A stretch of DNA of 42,149 bases from Methylococcaceae bacterium (lineage in GTDB: Bacteria > Pseudomonadota > Gammaproteobacteria > Methylococcales > Methylococcaceae): the NCBI GenBank assembly GCA_004299145.1, contig SCQD01000119.1, forward strand, positions 1 through 42,149, given 5' to 3'. Positions 21,727 to 30,480 of the stretch are shown here, piece after piece (positions within the stretch are counted from its first letter, which is position 1; each line of letters begins with the position of its first letter). Under the pieces are notes generated by a model, which was given only the letters and a program-made list of their open reading frames with translations, was not told where the DNA came from and did not search any database. The translations under genes and the position numbers were made by a program.

Positions 21727-22304
21727 ATGAAACCATCAATACGCGTGCTGCTGGTAGACGACCACGTGGCGGTACGCGCCGGCTACCGTTTGCTGCTGAC
21801 CCAGTGGGAGATATTGCGGTGGTCGGCGAGGCAACCAGCGGTGAGGAGGCGTGCAGCCTGTATTGGAATCGTAAACCCGACGTCGTCGTCATGGACTTGA
21901 ACTTGCCGGGCATCGGCGGCTTGGCCTCGATTCGCCACATTTGTTGCCAGGCCCCCCACGCCCGACTGCTGGTATTCAGCATGCACGACGAACTGACCTA
22001 CATCACGCGGGCGCTGGAAGCGGGCGCCACTTACGTAGAGTCGCAAATCGCCCAGCGCATGGTGGCGCAAACCATCACCCGTGCCGGCAACAGCCCGGTG
22101 GACAGTCTCTCGCCGCGCGAGTTCGACGTTTTTTGCCTGTTGGCGCGCGGCTACACCGCCCACGAAGTCGCCGAACACATGCACTTGAGCTATAAAACCG
22201 TGTCCAATTACAGCACGTCGATCAAATCCAAACTCGATATCAGCACCAGCGCCGAAATGGCGCGCCTGGCCTATCAATATGGATTGACAGACGACGCGCA
22301 ATAA
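21727..22304 (+). pseudogene. Broken NarL/UvrY-type response regulator
   Basis: The frame from 21727 reads MKPSIRVLLVDDHVAVRAGYRLLLTQW and then stops making sense; the next frame (from 21804) continues GDIAVVGEATSGEEA. Inserting one G in the run at 21806-21808 joins them. The receiver Asp is present in VVMDLNLPGIGG, and a LuxR-type helix-turn-helix is present near the end (SPREFDVFCLLARGYTAHEVAEHMHLSYKTVSNY). Between ALEAGA and TYVESQIAQRM about 20-25 residues normally containing the conserved Lys are missing in frame. Two independent lesions argue for a real pseudogene rather than a sequencing slip. Confidence 0.75.
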
Positions 22305-22366
22305 AGGATTAATCCCACAGGAAACCGGGAGTATTTCACCTGTATAAAGTTGGTGCGAACAATAAG

Positions 22367-22403
22367 AAACGGGGCTATGCATGCGTAATGCATAGCCCCG
22401 TTT
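22367..22403. terminator. Bidirectional Rho-independent terminator
   Basis: A perfect 16-bp stem, AAACGGGGCTATGCAT and its reverse complement, closes a five-base loop GCGTA. A and T residues flank it on both sides. It lies between the convergent response-regulator remnant and the Ala-rich membrane protein and can serve either direction. Confidence 0.85.
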
Positions 22404-22404
22404 A

Positions 22405-22432
22405 GCGTTTCCACGCAGGGCGTGGAAACGCT
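22405..22432. repeat. REP-like palindrome
   Basis: The hairpin GTTTCCACGC-AGG-GCGTGGAAAC follows directly after the terminator. It is a variant of the GTTCCCACGC type found between dnaK and dnaJ. Confidence 0.75.
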
Positions 22433-22446
22433 GGAAAGCCGCCGGA

Positions 22447-22968
22447 CTAGTGTGCCGGCGCCGCGGCGTGGCGCGTCTTGGATTTGGCTGGTTCAGCCGG
22501 CTTGGCGTGCGATTTAGCCGTCGATGGTGACGGTGCCTTTTTGGTCTGGCGCGGTGCAGTAGCCGGCGCAACCGCTTTGACCGTGGGCTTGGCCGCTGAG
22601 GCTGCTGCTTTCGAGGCAGCTGCCGCGGCCGCTCCGGCTGTGGCCGCCGCTGCGGTTGCAGCGGCTCCCGGCACAGCCGGGGTGGGCTGCGCCTGGGCCG
22701 GCGCGGGCACGGCTTCCGCCGGCTGCGCGTTTTGCGTTTGCGCCACTTCCTGAGCCGCTTCGGTCTTGGCCTTCAAAGCATAGTGGCTGTAGCCGGTCCA
22801 TGAGGCCATGAACATCACCAGTGCAATGGCGACAATCACTTGCCGTCCCGGCGCCTCCTCGCCCAGCCATACCCACTTGGGCTTGATCAACCCCACGATC
22901 AAATACAACGCCGACAGTGCGACAAAAACCTGGAAAAAAGCAATCAAGCCATGAGTTTTCGTTAACAT
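22447..22968 (-). CDS. Membrane protein with an Ala/Pro/Lys-rich tail, unknown function
   Basis: The 173-residue product has two predicted membrane helices (about 8-28, FFQVFVALSALYLIVGLI, and 43-60, VIVAIALVMFMASWTGY). A long low-complexity tail rich in Ala, Pro and, near the end, Lys and His follows (for example AAASKAAASAAKPTVKAVA). Such tails are often extended spacers or bind polyanions; the function is unknown. It lies 58 bases after rho on the same strand and ends at a strong terminator. Confidence 0.7.
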   Translation of the reverse strand: MLTKTHGLIAFFQVFVALSALYLIVGLIKPKWVWLGEEAPGRQVIVAIALVMFMASWTGYSHYALKAKTEAAQEVAQTQNAQPAEAVPAPAQAQPTPAVPGAAATAAAATAGAAAAAASKAAASAAKPTVKAVAPATAPRQTKKAPSPSTAKSHAKPAEPAKSKTRHAAAPAH

Positions 22969-23026
22969 TTATCTAACCTGAAATAAATTACCTTGAACAC
23001 GTAGCGGACAAACACCGCGCCCCAAT

Positions 23027-24283
23027 CTATTTTTTCATCATATTGAAAAACTCGGCATTCGTCTTGGTATCCTTAAGCTTACCAAGAAGGAACTCGCTGG
23101 CTGACATTTCATCCATGGGCTGCAGAATTTTTCGCAATATCCAGCATTTTTGCAACTCGCTTTCGTCCACCAGATACTCTTCGCGGCGCGTACCGGAACG
23201 GTTGATGTTGATGGCCGGGTAAACGCGTTTTTCCGCCAGTTTGCGCTCCAGGTGCAATTCCATGTTGCCCGTACCCTTGAATTCTTCGTAAATCACTTCG
23301 TCCATGCGCGATCCGGTATCCACCAACGCCGTGGCGATGATGGTCAGGCTGCCGCCTTCTTCGATGTTGCGCGCCGCGCCGAAAAAGCGCTTGGGCCGCT
23401 CCAGCGCGTTGGCGTCCACGCCGCCGGTCAGCACCTTGCCGGAAGACGGCACCACCGTGTTGTAAGCGCGCGCCAGACGGGTGATGGAGTCCAGCAAAAT
23501 CACCACGTCGCGCTTATGCTCCACCAGGCGCTTGGCTTTCTCGATCACCATTTCCGCCACTTGCACGTGGCGCGTGGGCGGCTCGTCAAACGTGCTGGAG
23601 ATCACCTCGCCCTTCACGCAACGCTGCATTTCGGTCACTTCTTCCGGGCGCTCGTCGATCAGCAGCACGATCAGATAACACTCGGGATTGCGCTCGGCGA
23701 TGGAATGGGCGATGTTCTGGATGATCATGGTTTTGCCGGCCTTGGGCGGCGAAACGATCAGTCCGCGCTGGCCTTTGCCGATGGGAGCGATCAGGTCGAT
23801 CACCCGGGATATCAGGTCTTCCGTGGAACCGTTGCCCTGTTCCAGCACGAAGCGCTGGTTGGCAAACAAAGGCGTCAGGTTGGCAAAATTGATTTTGTGC
23901 TTGGCGTTTTCCGGCGGTTCGTAATTGATCTGCTCCACCTTGAGCATGGCGAAATAGCGTTCGTTATCCTTGGGCGGGCGTATTTTGCCGGAAATGGTGT
24001 CGCCGGTACGCAAGGAAAAACGGCGGATTTGGCTGGGAGAAACGTATATATCGTCGGGGCCGGCTTGGAAGGAGCTATCGGCGCCGCGTAAAAACCCAAA
24101 ACCATCCGGCAGGATTTCCAAGACGCCATCGCCGTAAATGTCGTCGCCGTTTTTCGCCATTTTTTTGAGGATGGCGAACAGCAAGTCCTGCTTTTTGGCG
24201 CGGGCAACGCCGTCGATTTCCAGGGATTCGGCGATTTGGATGAGTTCGGGAACGGGTTTACGCTTAAGGTCGGTCAGATTCAT
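23027..24283 (-). CDS. rho: Transcription termination factor Rho
   Basis: Rho is the hexameric RNA helicase that ends transcription at unstructured C-rich RNA. The 418 residues match the compact proteobacterial form. The N-terminal Rho domain ([15 protein letters not shown]) leads into the RNA-binding cold-shock-like domain (DGFGFLR, about 60-66), then Walker A (PPKAGKT, about 179-185), Walker B within [16 protein letters not shown] and the secondary RNA-binding region. trxA lies 194 bases upstream on the same strand, a common arrangement in gammaproteobacteria. Confidence 0.99.
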   Translation of the reverse strand: MNLTDLKRKPVPELIQIAESLEIDGVARAKKQDLLFAILKKMAKNGDDIYGDGVLEILPDGFGFLRGADSSFQAGPDDIYVSPSQIRRFSLRTGDTISGKIRPPKDNERYFAMLKVEQINYEPPENAKHKINFANLTPLFANQRFVLEQGNGSTEDLISRVIDLIAPIGKGQRGLIVSPPKAGKTMIIQNIAHSIAERNPECYLIVLLIDERPEEVTEMQRCVKGEVISSTFDEPPTRHVQVAEMVIEKAKRLVEHKRDVVILLDSITRLARAYNTVVPSSGKVLTGGVDANALERPKRFFGAARNIEEGGSLTIIATALVDTGSRMDEVIYEEFKGTGNMELHLERKLAEKRVYPAININRSGTRREEYLVDESELQKCWILRKILQPMDEMSASEFLLGKLKDTKTNAEFFNMMKK

Positions 24284-24440
24284 GGGGCGTCGTGGATACG
24301 GATGGAAGGAAGGCTGCCGTCGGATTCAAGGTTTTCCCGATGATGGATGGAGTCGGGAAGCGCTGTCCGCTTGGGGAGGGCGTCGGCGGGGATGCAGACA
24401 AGATTCAGAAAGGAGTGCGAGGGCAATTTAACACAAGGGG

Positions 24441-24466
24441 AAAAGGCCCGTCCAGCATCGACGGGC
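24441..24466 (-). terminator. Rho-independent terminator of trxA
   Basis: The minus strand reads GCCCGTC-GATGCTG-GACGGGC followed by CTTTT, eleven bases after the trxA stop. It would end trxA transcripts before rho. Confidence 0.75.
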
Positions 24467-24477
24467 GCTCCAGTGAC

Positions 24478-24804
24478 TTACAGATTGCCGTCGATAAAGG
24501 CGGCCAACTGGGCTTTACTCAATGCACCGACTTTGGTGGCTTCCACTTCGCCGCGATTGAACAGCATTAAAGTAGGAATGCCGCGCACGCCGTAGCGGCC
24601 TGGCGTCAGCGGATTTTCATCGATATTGAGTTTTGCCACGGTCAGACGGCCCTGATAGTCTTTGGCGATCTCGTCCAGCACGGGCGCGATCGACTTGCAA
24701 GGGCCGCACCACTCGGCCCAATAGTCCACCAGCACGGGGCCGCTGGCATTTAATACGGTGGCGTCAAAAGTGTCGTCAGTGACGTGAACGATTATTCCAC
24801 TCAC
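24478..24804 (-). CDS. trxA: Thioredoxin 1
   Basis: Thioredoxin is a small cytoplasmic disulfide reductase that serves many enzymes and is recharged by thioredoxin reductase. Starting from the GTG at 24802-24804 ([11 protein letters not shown]) gives 108 residues, the standard length, with GGAG about seven bases upstream. The ORF track start 54 codons earlier is not supported. The active site WCGPCK has Cys33 and Cys36, and the cis-Pro loop RGIPTL is present. Confidence 0.97.
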   Translation of the reverse strand: MSGIIVHVTDDTFDATVLNASGPVLVDYWAEWCGPCKSIAPVLDEIAKDYQGRLTVAKLNIDENPLTPGRYGVRGIPTLMLFNRGEVEATKVGALSKAQLAAFIDGNL

Positions 24805-24964
24805 GATGGTCTCCGAAAAGGTTGTTGCTATGGGTTCGGGGAAAAGAACTGGTCGAAACCCCGCGAAAGGGGGACGGCGGGAGAGCGCTGGGCGCAGGCC
24901 GTTGCTTTTGCCTGTTGCGTCACATTTCAGCTTATTCCCGGCCGGATTGCAAGTCCAAAGCACC

Positions 24965-25503
24965 ATGGCAACGACTGAACCGGGAGCGGCAACACAATCC
25001 GCGGATATTTTTTCAAACTCGACCGAGCGATTGAAAAACGCCTATCTCAAAATGCTGCCGAATCTGGGTGCATCCATGATTATCGGCTTTGCGATTTTGC
25101 CTCACTGCTAACCAACAGCGTCTGGCGCGACAGGCAGGAAGCACAAAATGCCGTACAGCAGGAAGCGCAAGCCCTCAAACTCGCCCCCCTTATTATCGAC
25201 AACGGCAAACATCCGTCCTGGAAGCAAGCCGTCATGAGCTATGCCGCCGCCGATGAAATTCCGTTTGAAATCTGGCTCACCGTGCTGCTGTCCGGCGGGG
25301 TGATACTGACCTTTTCGGCGATGGCGCACGCCCATGCGCCGATTGCATCCTTCATCATGGGCACTTTTGCCGGCCTGATCATGGGCGCCATGCTGTTCGC
25401 CATCATCGCAGTCAACCGCCCTTTTCTCGGCGAAGTGTCCGTCGCCAATACGCCCATCGCCGAAATTGCGGGACTGCGTGAACCGTCGCTGCAAGCCCCT
25501 TAA
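24965..25503 (+). pseudogene. Broken DUF4239-like membrane protein
   Basis: The frame from the ATG at 24965 reads [20 protein letters not shown] and runs to GFAILPHC before a stop. Adding one base near 25091 converts this to GFADFASLLTNSVWRDRQEAQNAVQQEA, which continues in the second frame to 25503. The stretch resembles the core of DUF4239 (bestrophin-like) proteins, with a C-terminal membrane part (IPFEIWLTVLLSGGVILTF). The middle is too short: roughly 60-80 residues between the two conserved parts seem to be missing. Frameshift plus internal loss suggests decay. The family name is from recognition of the motif pattern only. Confidence 0.55.
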
Positions 25504-25527
25504 TGCTGTATCATCGACCTTTAGAAG

Positions 25528-26454
25528 CTACTCGTTACCGGACAGCACGTCTATATGCGCCGCCACGCAATCCCCCAGCCCCGGCAAGTCGTAGCCGCCT
25601 TCCAGCACCGACACGATGCGGCCTTGGGCAAATTTTTCCGCCAAGCGCTTAATCTCCCGGCTTACCCAGACGTAATCCTCCCTATCCCACTCCAGCATCG
25701 CCATGTCGTCGTCGCGGTGCGCATCAAAGCCGGCTGAGACAAAAATCATCTCCGGCTGAAAACGCTCCAGCGCCGGCAACCAGTCCCGCGTCACCGCCGC
25801 CCGGAAAGCGTGACCGTCGCTGCAAGCCGGCAGCGGCGTATTGATAATGTGCGCATTCCCGGTATCCGCCCCCCGAAAAGGGTAAAAAGGGTGTTGAAAC
25901 GTCGAACACAGCAGCACGCGCGGCTCGCTGCGAAATATATCTTCCGTGCCGTTGCCGTGGTGCACGTCGAAATCCAATATCGCCACCCGCGCCAGACCGT
26001 GCGCTTGCAGCGCGTGCGCCGCCGCCACCGCCACGTTGTTGAAAAAACAAAAGCCCATGGCCCGGCCGCGCTCGGCATGGTGTCCCGGCGGGCGTATGCT
26101 GCAAAACGCATTGTCCACCTCGCGGCGCATCACCAGATCCACGGCCAGCACCGCCGCTCCCGCCGCCAGCAGTGCTGCGTTCCAGGTATGCGGATTCATG
26201 GCGGTATCCGGGTCCAGATAGGCCAATCCGGCACGCGGCGCCGTGTGCTCGACGTGTGAGATATAAGCCGAATCGTGCACCCTCGCCAGCTGTTCGCGCG
26301 TGGCTGGGATGGCCTGGTAGTGCTGCAATTGCGCGTACAGACCGCAGGCCGTCAGTTGTTCGTGTATGGCGCTGAGGCGTTCGGGACACTCGGGGTGATA
26401 CTCGCCCATGGCGTGGAGCAAGCAGTCGGGATGGGTGATAAAAGCCGTCGTCAT
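25528..26454 (-). CDS. Histone deacetylase-family amidohydrolase
   Basis: Members of this zinc-dependent arginase/deacetylase fold family remove acyl groups from polyamines, lysine or small amides such as acetoin-related substrates. The start is placed at the ATG of MTTAFITHPDCLLH (26452-26454), giving 308 residues, close to bacterial homologues. The catalytic region RPPGHHAERGRAMGFCFFNN holds the His pair, and DFDVHHGNGTEDIF the first metal ligands; the second Asp lies in SAGFDAHRDD and the transition-state Tyr in LEGGYDL. The natural substrate cannot be told from sequence. It is divergent from metF. Confidence 0.93.
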   Translation of the reverse strand: MTTAFITHPDCLLHAMGEYHPECPERLSAIHEQLTACGLYAQLQHYQAIPATREQLARVHDSAYISHVEHTAPRAGLAYLDPDTAMNPHTWNAALLAAGAAVLAVDLVMRREVDNAFCSIRPPGHHAERGRAMGFCFFNNVAVAAAHALQAHGLARVAILDFDVHHGNGTEDIFRSEPRVLLCSTFQHPFYPFRGADTGNAHIINTPLPACSDGHAFRAAVTRDWLPALERFQPEMIFVSAGFDAHRDDDMAMLEWDREDYVWVSREIKRLAEKFAQGRIVSVLEGGYDLPGLGDCVAAHIDVLSGNE

Positions 26455-26631
26455 GGAATGCCTCGCAGAAATGTGTAATTTCACTCGATGGAGTATTACA
26501 ACAGCCTGCAAGAAACGCCGCACCTGCTTTCGACGCATTGCCCGCCATTCGCCTATAAAATACCCCACTGGACCTTGCCAGCCACGTCGGCTGCCCCAAG
26601 TAGCGCCACTTCGTAGTTAAGGATATTTCCC

Positions 26632-27474
26632 GTGAGCCAGCATTTCAGCTTTGAATTTTTCCCACCGCGCGACGCCGAAGCCGCCCTCAAGCTGCGTCAA
26701 GCCTACCAGCGCCTCGCCCCCCTCCAGCCGGAGTTTTTTTCCGTCACTTTCGGCGCGGGTGGCTCCACGCAGGATAAAACCACCGAAACGGTGCTCGACA
26801 TTGTGGCTCAAACCCCCATCGAAGCCGCGCCGCATTTATCGTGCATCGGCTCGCAACGCGGCAATATCCGCGCCATTCTCGACAACTACCGCAGCCACGG
26901 CGTCAAGCGCATCGTCGCCCTGCGCGGCGACATGCCGTCGGGCATGCTGTCGGCGGGTGATTTCAGCTACGCCAACGAACTGGTGGCTTTTATCCGCGCC
27001 GAAACCGGCGATCATTTCCGCATCGAAGTCGCCGCCTACCCCGAAGTCCACCCCCAGGCGCGCGACGCCGCCACGGATTTACGCAATTTCAAGCGCAAAG
27101 TCGACGCCGGCGCCGACGAGGCGCTGACCCAGTATTTTTACAACGCCGACGCCTATTTCGATTTTGTCGAGCGGGCCCGCCACATCGGCATCGACATCCC
27201 CATCGTGCCGGGCATCATGCCGATCGGCAATTTCAACCAACTGCGGCGCTTCTCGGAAAACTGCGGCGCCGAAATTCCACGCTGGATACAAAAGCGCATG
27301 GAAAGCTATGGCGACGACGCCGGATCAATTCGCGCATTCGGCCTGGAAGTGGTGACGCAGCTGTGCCGGCGCTTGCTGGATGGCGGCGCGCCTGGCCTGC
27401 ACTTCTACACCATGAATCAGTCCGAAACGATGCTGGCGCTGTGGAAAAACCTGGAATTGCCGGTGCCGGCGTAG
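26632..27474 (+). CDS. metF: 5,10-methylenetetrahydrofolate reductase
   Basis: MetF is an FAD enzyme that reduces methylene-THF to methyl-THF for methionine synthesis. The start is a GTG (SQHFSFEFFPP) with AAGGA ten bases upstream. The 280 residues form the usual barrel: SFEFFPPRDAEA at the N-terminus, the FAD region VTFGAGGSTQDKT and ALRGDMPSG, and the C-terminal GGAPGLHFYTMN. No SAH or SAM riboswitch is recognisable in the upstream 175 bases. In a methylotroph it would also bear on one-carbon flux, but that is only context. Confidence 0.97.
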   Translation: MSQHFSFEFFPPRDAEAALKLRQAYQRLAPLQPEFFSVTFGAGGSTQDKTTETVLDIVAQTPIEAAPHLSCIGSQRGNIRAILDNYRSHGVKRIVALRGDMPSGMLSAGDFSYANELVAFIRAETGDHFRIEVAAYPEVHPQARDAATDLRNFKRKVDAGADEALTQYFYNADAYFDFVERARHIGIDIPIVPGIMPIGNFNQLRRFSENCGAEIPRWIQKRMESYGDDAGSIRAFGLEVVTQLCRRLLDGGAPGLHFYTMNQSETMLALWKNLELPVPA

Positions 27475-27557
27475 GGAAACGCTTTATGGTTTCCACGCAG
27501 CCTAAAACGTGCTTGAATTACCGGCGGATTTTGCTTTATCTGGGTATTAATGGGGGA

Positions 27558-28250
27558 ATGATGATGAAAACAACAGCCACAGCCGCCGCTGTCGCAACTT
27601 TGCTGGCTGCGGGAATGACGGCTTGTGCACAGAGACCGCTGCCGACGGCGACCAGCTATCCGGTCAGTGCACAGCAAAAAATGCAGGCAGTACACCACTG
27701 GGACGTGCTGGCTGAAAATCTGGCGGCGAGCATCAGCGATAAGCTATCGATGAATCCCGGCAATCGTCCGGTTTATCTGGCAGCCGACGGGCAAAACTCG
27801 GACTTTGGCCGGGCGCTGCACAATATGTTGACCAGCCGCCTGCTGGAACGTGGCGTGGCGGTGTCCACCGCGGCCTATGGTGGTGCCGACAAACCGCTGC
27901 TGCTGAAGATCGACACGCAGGTGGTCAATTTCAACGATCGCGAAGGCTTGCGGCCACTGCCGGGGGATTTCACCTTACCGAAAGGACTGGCTTATTTGAT
28001 CTATCGTGCAGGCGATTTGTGGGCCGCCCCGGTCTGGGCGGTGCTGCCTTTGTCGGAATATCACGAAAATTATTTTCCCGCCGGCACGAATACCGAGATC
28101 GTCGTCAACGCGGCGGTCACCGACGGCGCCAGAGTGGTGTTCAGCGAAAGCCGCACTTATTACGTCGATGGCGTTGAGCAAGGCCATTATGCGGGGCCGC
28201 CCTTGGCGCCCGCTCCAGCTACCAGGCTTTATAAGGCGGTGGACCAATGA
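27558..28250 (+). CDS. Lipoprotein of unknown function, paired with a FlgO-like gene
   Basis: From the first ATG after GGGGGA (27558) the product has 230 residues. The signal peptide ends in a lipobox-like LAAGMTAC, so Cys modification and an outer- or inner-membrane anchor are expected. The body has alternating beta-like segments (PLLLKIDTQVVNF) and no recognised domain. The ORF track extends upstream into the end of metF, which is not credible. Its stop overlaps the next start by four bases (ATGA), so the pair is translationally coupled and probably forms one complex. Confidence 0.75.
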   Translation: MMMKTTATAAAVATLLAAGMTACAQRPLPTATSYPVSAQQKMQAVHHWDVLAENLAASISDKLSMNPGNRPVYLAADGQNSDFGRALHNMLTSRLLERGVAVSTAAYGGADKPLLLKIDTQVVNFNDREGLRPLPGDFTLPKGLAYLIYRAGDLWAAPVWAVLPLSEYHENYFPAGTNTEIVVNAAVTDGARVVFSESRTYYVDGVEQGHYAGPPLAPAPATRLYKAVDQ

Positions 28251-28804
28251 TCAGAAACATGCGTAACGGCATTGCCGTCGGATTGGCGGCATTGACCGCC
28301 GTGGCTTGCAGCCGCACGGTCAAAGACAGCGACATTATCCAGGAGAGCTACTACGCCGCCGAAGTGTTGCAATCCGCCGCGGAAAGCCCCAAAGGGGTGC
28401 ACGGCGCTTTGGAACGCTTTCGGCCGTTGATGATGGCCAGCTTCGTCAACATCGACAACGTGCAGGCTTCATCCACGTTCGGCCGCATGCTGGCGGAACA
28501 AGTGGGCTCGTATTTCACGCAGCACGGCTACGACGTGATCGAGCTGAAACTGCGCAACGATTTGTTCATCAAGGAAGAAACCGGCGAACTGATGCTGTCG
28601 CGCGAGTTGAAAGACATTACCCAGCAGCACGATGCCCAGGCGGTAATCGTCGGCACTTATGCGGTGGCGGCGGACAAAGTGTTCGTGACGGCCAAGGTGA
28701 TCCGCGCGCTGGATGGCGTGATCCTGGGCTCCTACGATTACGTGTTGCCCATGGGCCCCAACACCAAGGCATTGCTGCAAAACGACCGTCAAAAACGCCG
28801 TTGA
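28247..28804 (+). CDS. FlgO-family outer-membrane lipoprotein-like protein
   Basis: The 185-residue product has a signal peptide with a lipobox-like TAVACS. Its core matches the FlgO pattern: RPLMMASFVNIDNVQASSTFGRMLAEQVGSYFTQHGYDVIELKLR, then GELMLSRELKDI and AVIVGTYAVAADKVFVTAKV (each quoted in part). FlgO was described as a flagellar-associated outer-membrane protein in Vibrio, but many homologues lie outside flagellar operons, as here. It is coupled to the lipoprotein gene upstream. Confidence 0.82.
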   Translation: MIRNMRNGIAVGLAALTAVACSRTVKDSDIIQESYYAAEVLQSAAESPKGVHGALERFRPLMMASFVNIDNVQASSTFGRMLAEQVGSYFTQHGYDVIELKLRNDLFIKEETGELMLSRELKDITQQHDAQAVIVGTYAVAADKVFVTAKVIRALDGVILGSYDYVLPMGPNTKALLQNDRQKRR

Positions 28805-28839
28805 AAAAAAAGCAGGCGCTCCACGGAGGGAGGCCTGCT
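28804..28839 (-). terminator. Rho-independent terminator
   Basis: On the minus strand AGCAGGC-CTCCCTCCGTGGAGC-GCCTGCT is followed by a run of Ts (eight in all). It lies about 80 bases after the stop of the SnoaL-like gene. On the plus strand the hairpin abuts the FlgO stop but lacks a T-run. Confidence 0.75.
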
Positions 28840-28862
28840 ATCCAAGGAACGAACCGTCTGCT

Positions 28863-28912
28863 GGTTCCCAAGCTCCGCTTGAGAACCCACTCCGCGAAGC
28901 TCCGGCTTCGCG
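28863..28912. repeat. REP-like hairpin pair
   Basis: GGTTCCCAAGC-TCC-GCTTGAGAACC (one mismatch) is followed by CGCGAAGC-TCCG-GCTTCGCG. This is the paired arrangement seen at 36638-36686 and elsewhere. Confidence 0.85.
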
Positions 28913-28916
28913 TCCA

Positions 28917-29375
28917 TTAATTCCAGCGTTGTACTTCGGTTTTCCAGCTGCCGTCCGCCTGACGCTTGATCACGTTGAACAACTCGCCGTCATAGTTGTA
29001 GCGCAGCGTCTGGCTGGTGCGGGTCAGCGTCTGACGGGTGGAAAACACCGCTTTGGTGATGATGGTGCCGTCTTTGTCGGTGCGGGCATCCACGATGTTG
29101 ATTTGATACTCGCCACCCATGCGGCCGATCAGCGCTTGCCAGAACGCGCGGATTTCCGCCGGGTTTTTGGATACCTGGCCGTTGGGCGCAAGCAACATGG
29201 CGTTGTCGGCGTAGAGGCTGACGATATCGTCGACCCGTCCGCGGTGGAATGCTTCATTCCATTTGGCGATGGTGACTTCCGCCACTTCGCGTGGAGTAGC
29301 GACAGGCGCCGCCCATGCCTGGCCGGCCATGCCCGTCAATAAAATTCCGATCAACCCTATGCTTAACTTCGTCAT
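28917..29375 (-). CDS. Secreted SnoaL-like (NTF2-fold) protein
   Basis: The 152-residue product has a signal peptide cleaved after GQAWA-AP. The mature part reads as a SgcJ/DUF4440-like NTF2-fold domain: an N-terminal helix (VAEVTIAKWNEAFHRG), then DDIVSLYADNAMLLAPNG and the C-terminal strand KTEVQRWN. Such domains bind small molecules or act as accessory enzymes; a periplasmic function is implied but unknown. It is transcribed divergently from the LysR regulator across 137 bases, which makes it a likely target. Confidence 0.8.
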   Translation of the reverse strand: MTKLSIGLIGILLTGMAGQAWAAPVATPREVAEVTIAKWNEAFHRGRVDDIVSLYADNAMLLAPNGQVSKNPAEIRAFWQALIGRMGGEYQINIVDARTDKDGTIITKAVFSTRQTLTRTSQTLRYNYDGELFNVIKRQADGSWKTEVQRWN

Positions 29376-29458
29376 GGCTTATGCCCCTTTGTGTCGTCAA
29401 TATGTTTGTCATCTAGTACGGCTTTACTATATAGACGGCTGAGTTGGTGTACAATAGC

Positions 29459-29471
29459 ATGATTGAATCAT
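29459..29471. promoter_or_regulatory. Candidate LysR operator
   Basis: The perfect 13-base palindrome ATGATTGAATCAT lies in the 137-base spacer between the divergent LysR and SnoaL-like genes, 42 bases before the LysR start. LysR regulators often bind interrupted T/A palindromes in such spacers. The spacing here is shorter than the classic T-N11-A, so this is a candidate only. Confidence 0.4.
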
Positions 29472-29512
29472 AGATTGTTTCACAAACAGAAATCATAGAG
29501 ACCGGACACTGT

Positions 29513-30478
29513 ATGGACAAACTTGCGAGCATGAACGTTTTCACCAAGGTGGCCAAAGCCGGCAGCTTTGCGGCGGCGGCGAAAGAGCTGGGCATTTCCC
29601 GTGCCATGACCACCAAGCACGTGATGCAACTGGAAAACTGCCTGGGCGTGCGCTTGCTCAACCGCACGACGCGGCACTTGAGCCTGACGGAAGTGGGCAC
29701 CACCTATTTCGAGCGCTGTCTGCAGATTCTCGACGATATCGAAGAAAGCGAACTGGCCGTCACGCAAATGCAGACCGAGCCGCGCGGCACGCTCAAAGTA
29801 GCTTGTCCGCCGTTCTTCGGCACTTATCACATGGCGCCGGCCATTTCCGAATACCTGCGTCACCACCCCGACGTGCACGTGGAATTGCTGTTGCAGGGCG
29901 GAACGGTGGACGTCATCGAAGCCGGTCTGGATTTGGCGGTGCACCTGGGTGAATTGGCCGAATCCAGCCTGATCGCCCGCAAATTGGCGACCTCGCGCCA
30001 GGTGGTGTGCGGCGCGCCGGACTATTTTGCCGCCCACGGCATCCCCAAAACGCCCAACGACCTCAAAAACCACAACTGCCTGTTCAACTGGAGCTGGCCG
30101 CAAAAGGACTATTGGCATTTCATGGACCGGGAAGGCAAAAAAGTCACGGTCAGGGTCAGCGGCAACCTCCAGGCCAATGTTTCCGGCGCTTTGCGTCTGG
30201 CGGCCATCAATGGGCTGGGGCTGGTATTGTTGCCGACCTATATGAGCGGCCACGACCTGCGCAAAGGCCGTTTACGGGCGGTGATGACCGACTACGAACC
30301 CGCCACCCTGGACATTCACGCGATCTATCCACACCGCAAAAACCTGTCGGCCAAGGTACGCACGTTTGTGGATTTTCTCTATGCACGCTTCCAGCCCCGC
30401 CCCTACTGGGATGAGTGGCTGGACACGCAAAACATCGGCGCCGACAAGACGGCGGAACACCTATACGGGATGGATTAA
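29513..30478 (+). CDS. LysR-family transcriptional regulator
   Basis: The 321-residue protein has an N-terminal winged helix-turn-helix (residues 1-60, MDKLASMNVFTKVAKAGSFA, LLNRTTRHLSLTEVG) and a periplasmic-binding-type effector domain from about 90 onward. It most resembles the group that controls neighbouring redox or detoxification genes, with the typical SFAAAAKELGIS recognition segment. Divergence from the SnoaL-like gene suggests it regulates that gene and itself. The effector is unknown. Confidence 0.95.
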   Translation: MDKLASMNVFTKVAKAGSFAAAAKELGISRAMTTKHVMQLENCLGVRLLNRTTRHLSLTEVGTTYFERCLQILDDIEESELAVTQMQTEPRGTLKVACPPFFGTYHMAPAISEYLRHHPDVHVELLLQGGTVDVIEAGLDLAVHLGELAESSLIARKLATSRQVVCGAPDYFAAHGIPKTPNDLKNHNCLFNWSWPQKDYWHFMDREGKKVTVRVSGNLQANVSGALRLAAINGLGLVLLPTYMSGHDLRKGRLRAVMTDYEPATLDIHAIYPHRKNLSAKVRTFVDFLYARFQPRPYWDEWLDTQNIGADKTAEHLYGMD

Positions 30479-30480
30479 TT

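Noticed and set aside
26455-26631. SAH or SAM riboswitch upstream of metF
   Set aside because: No conserved core or paired structure was recognised in the spacer.
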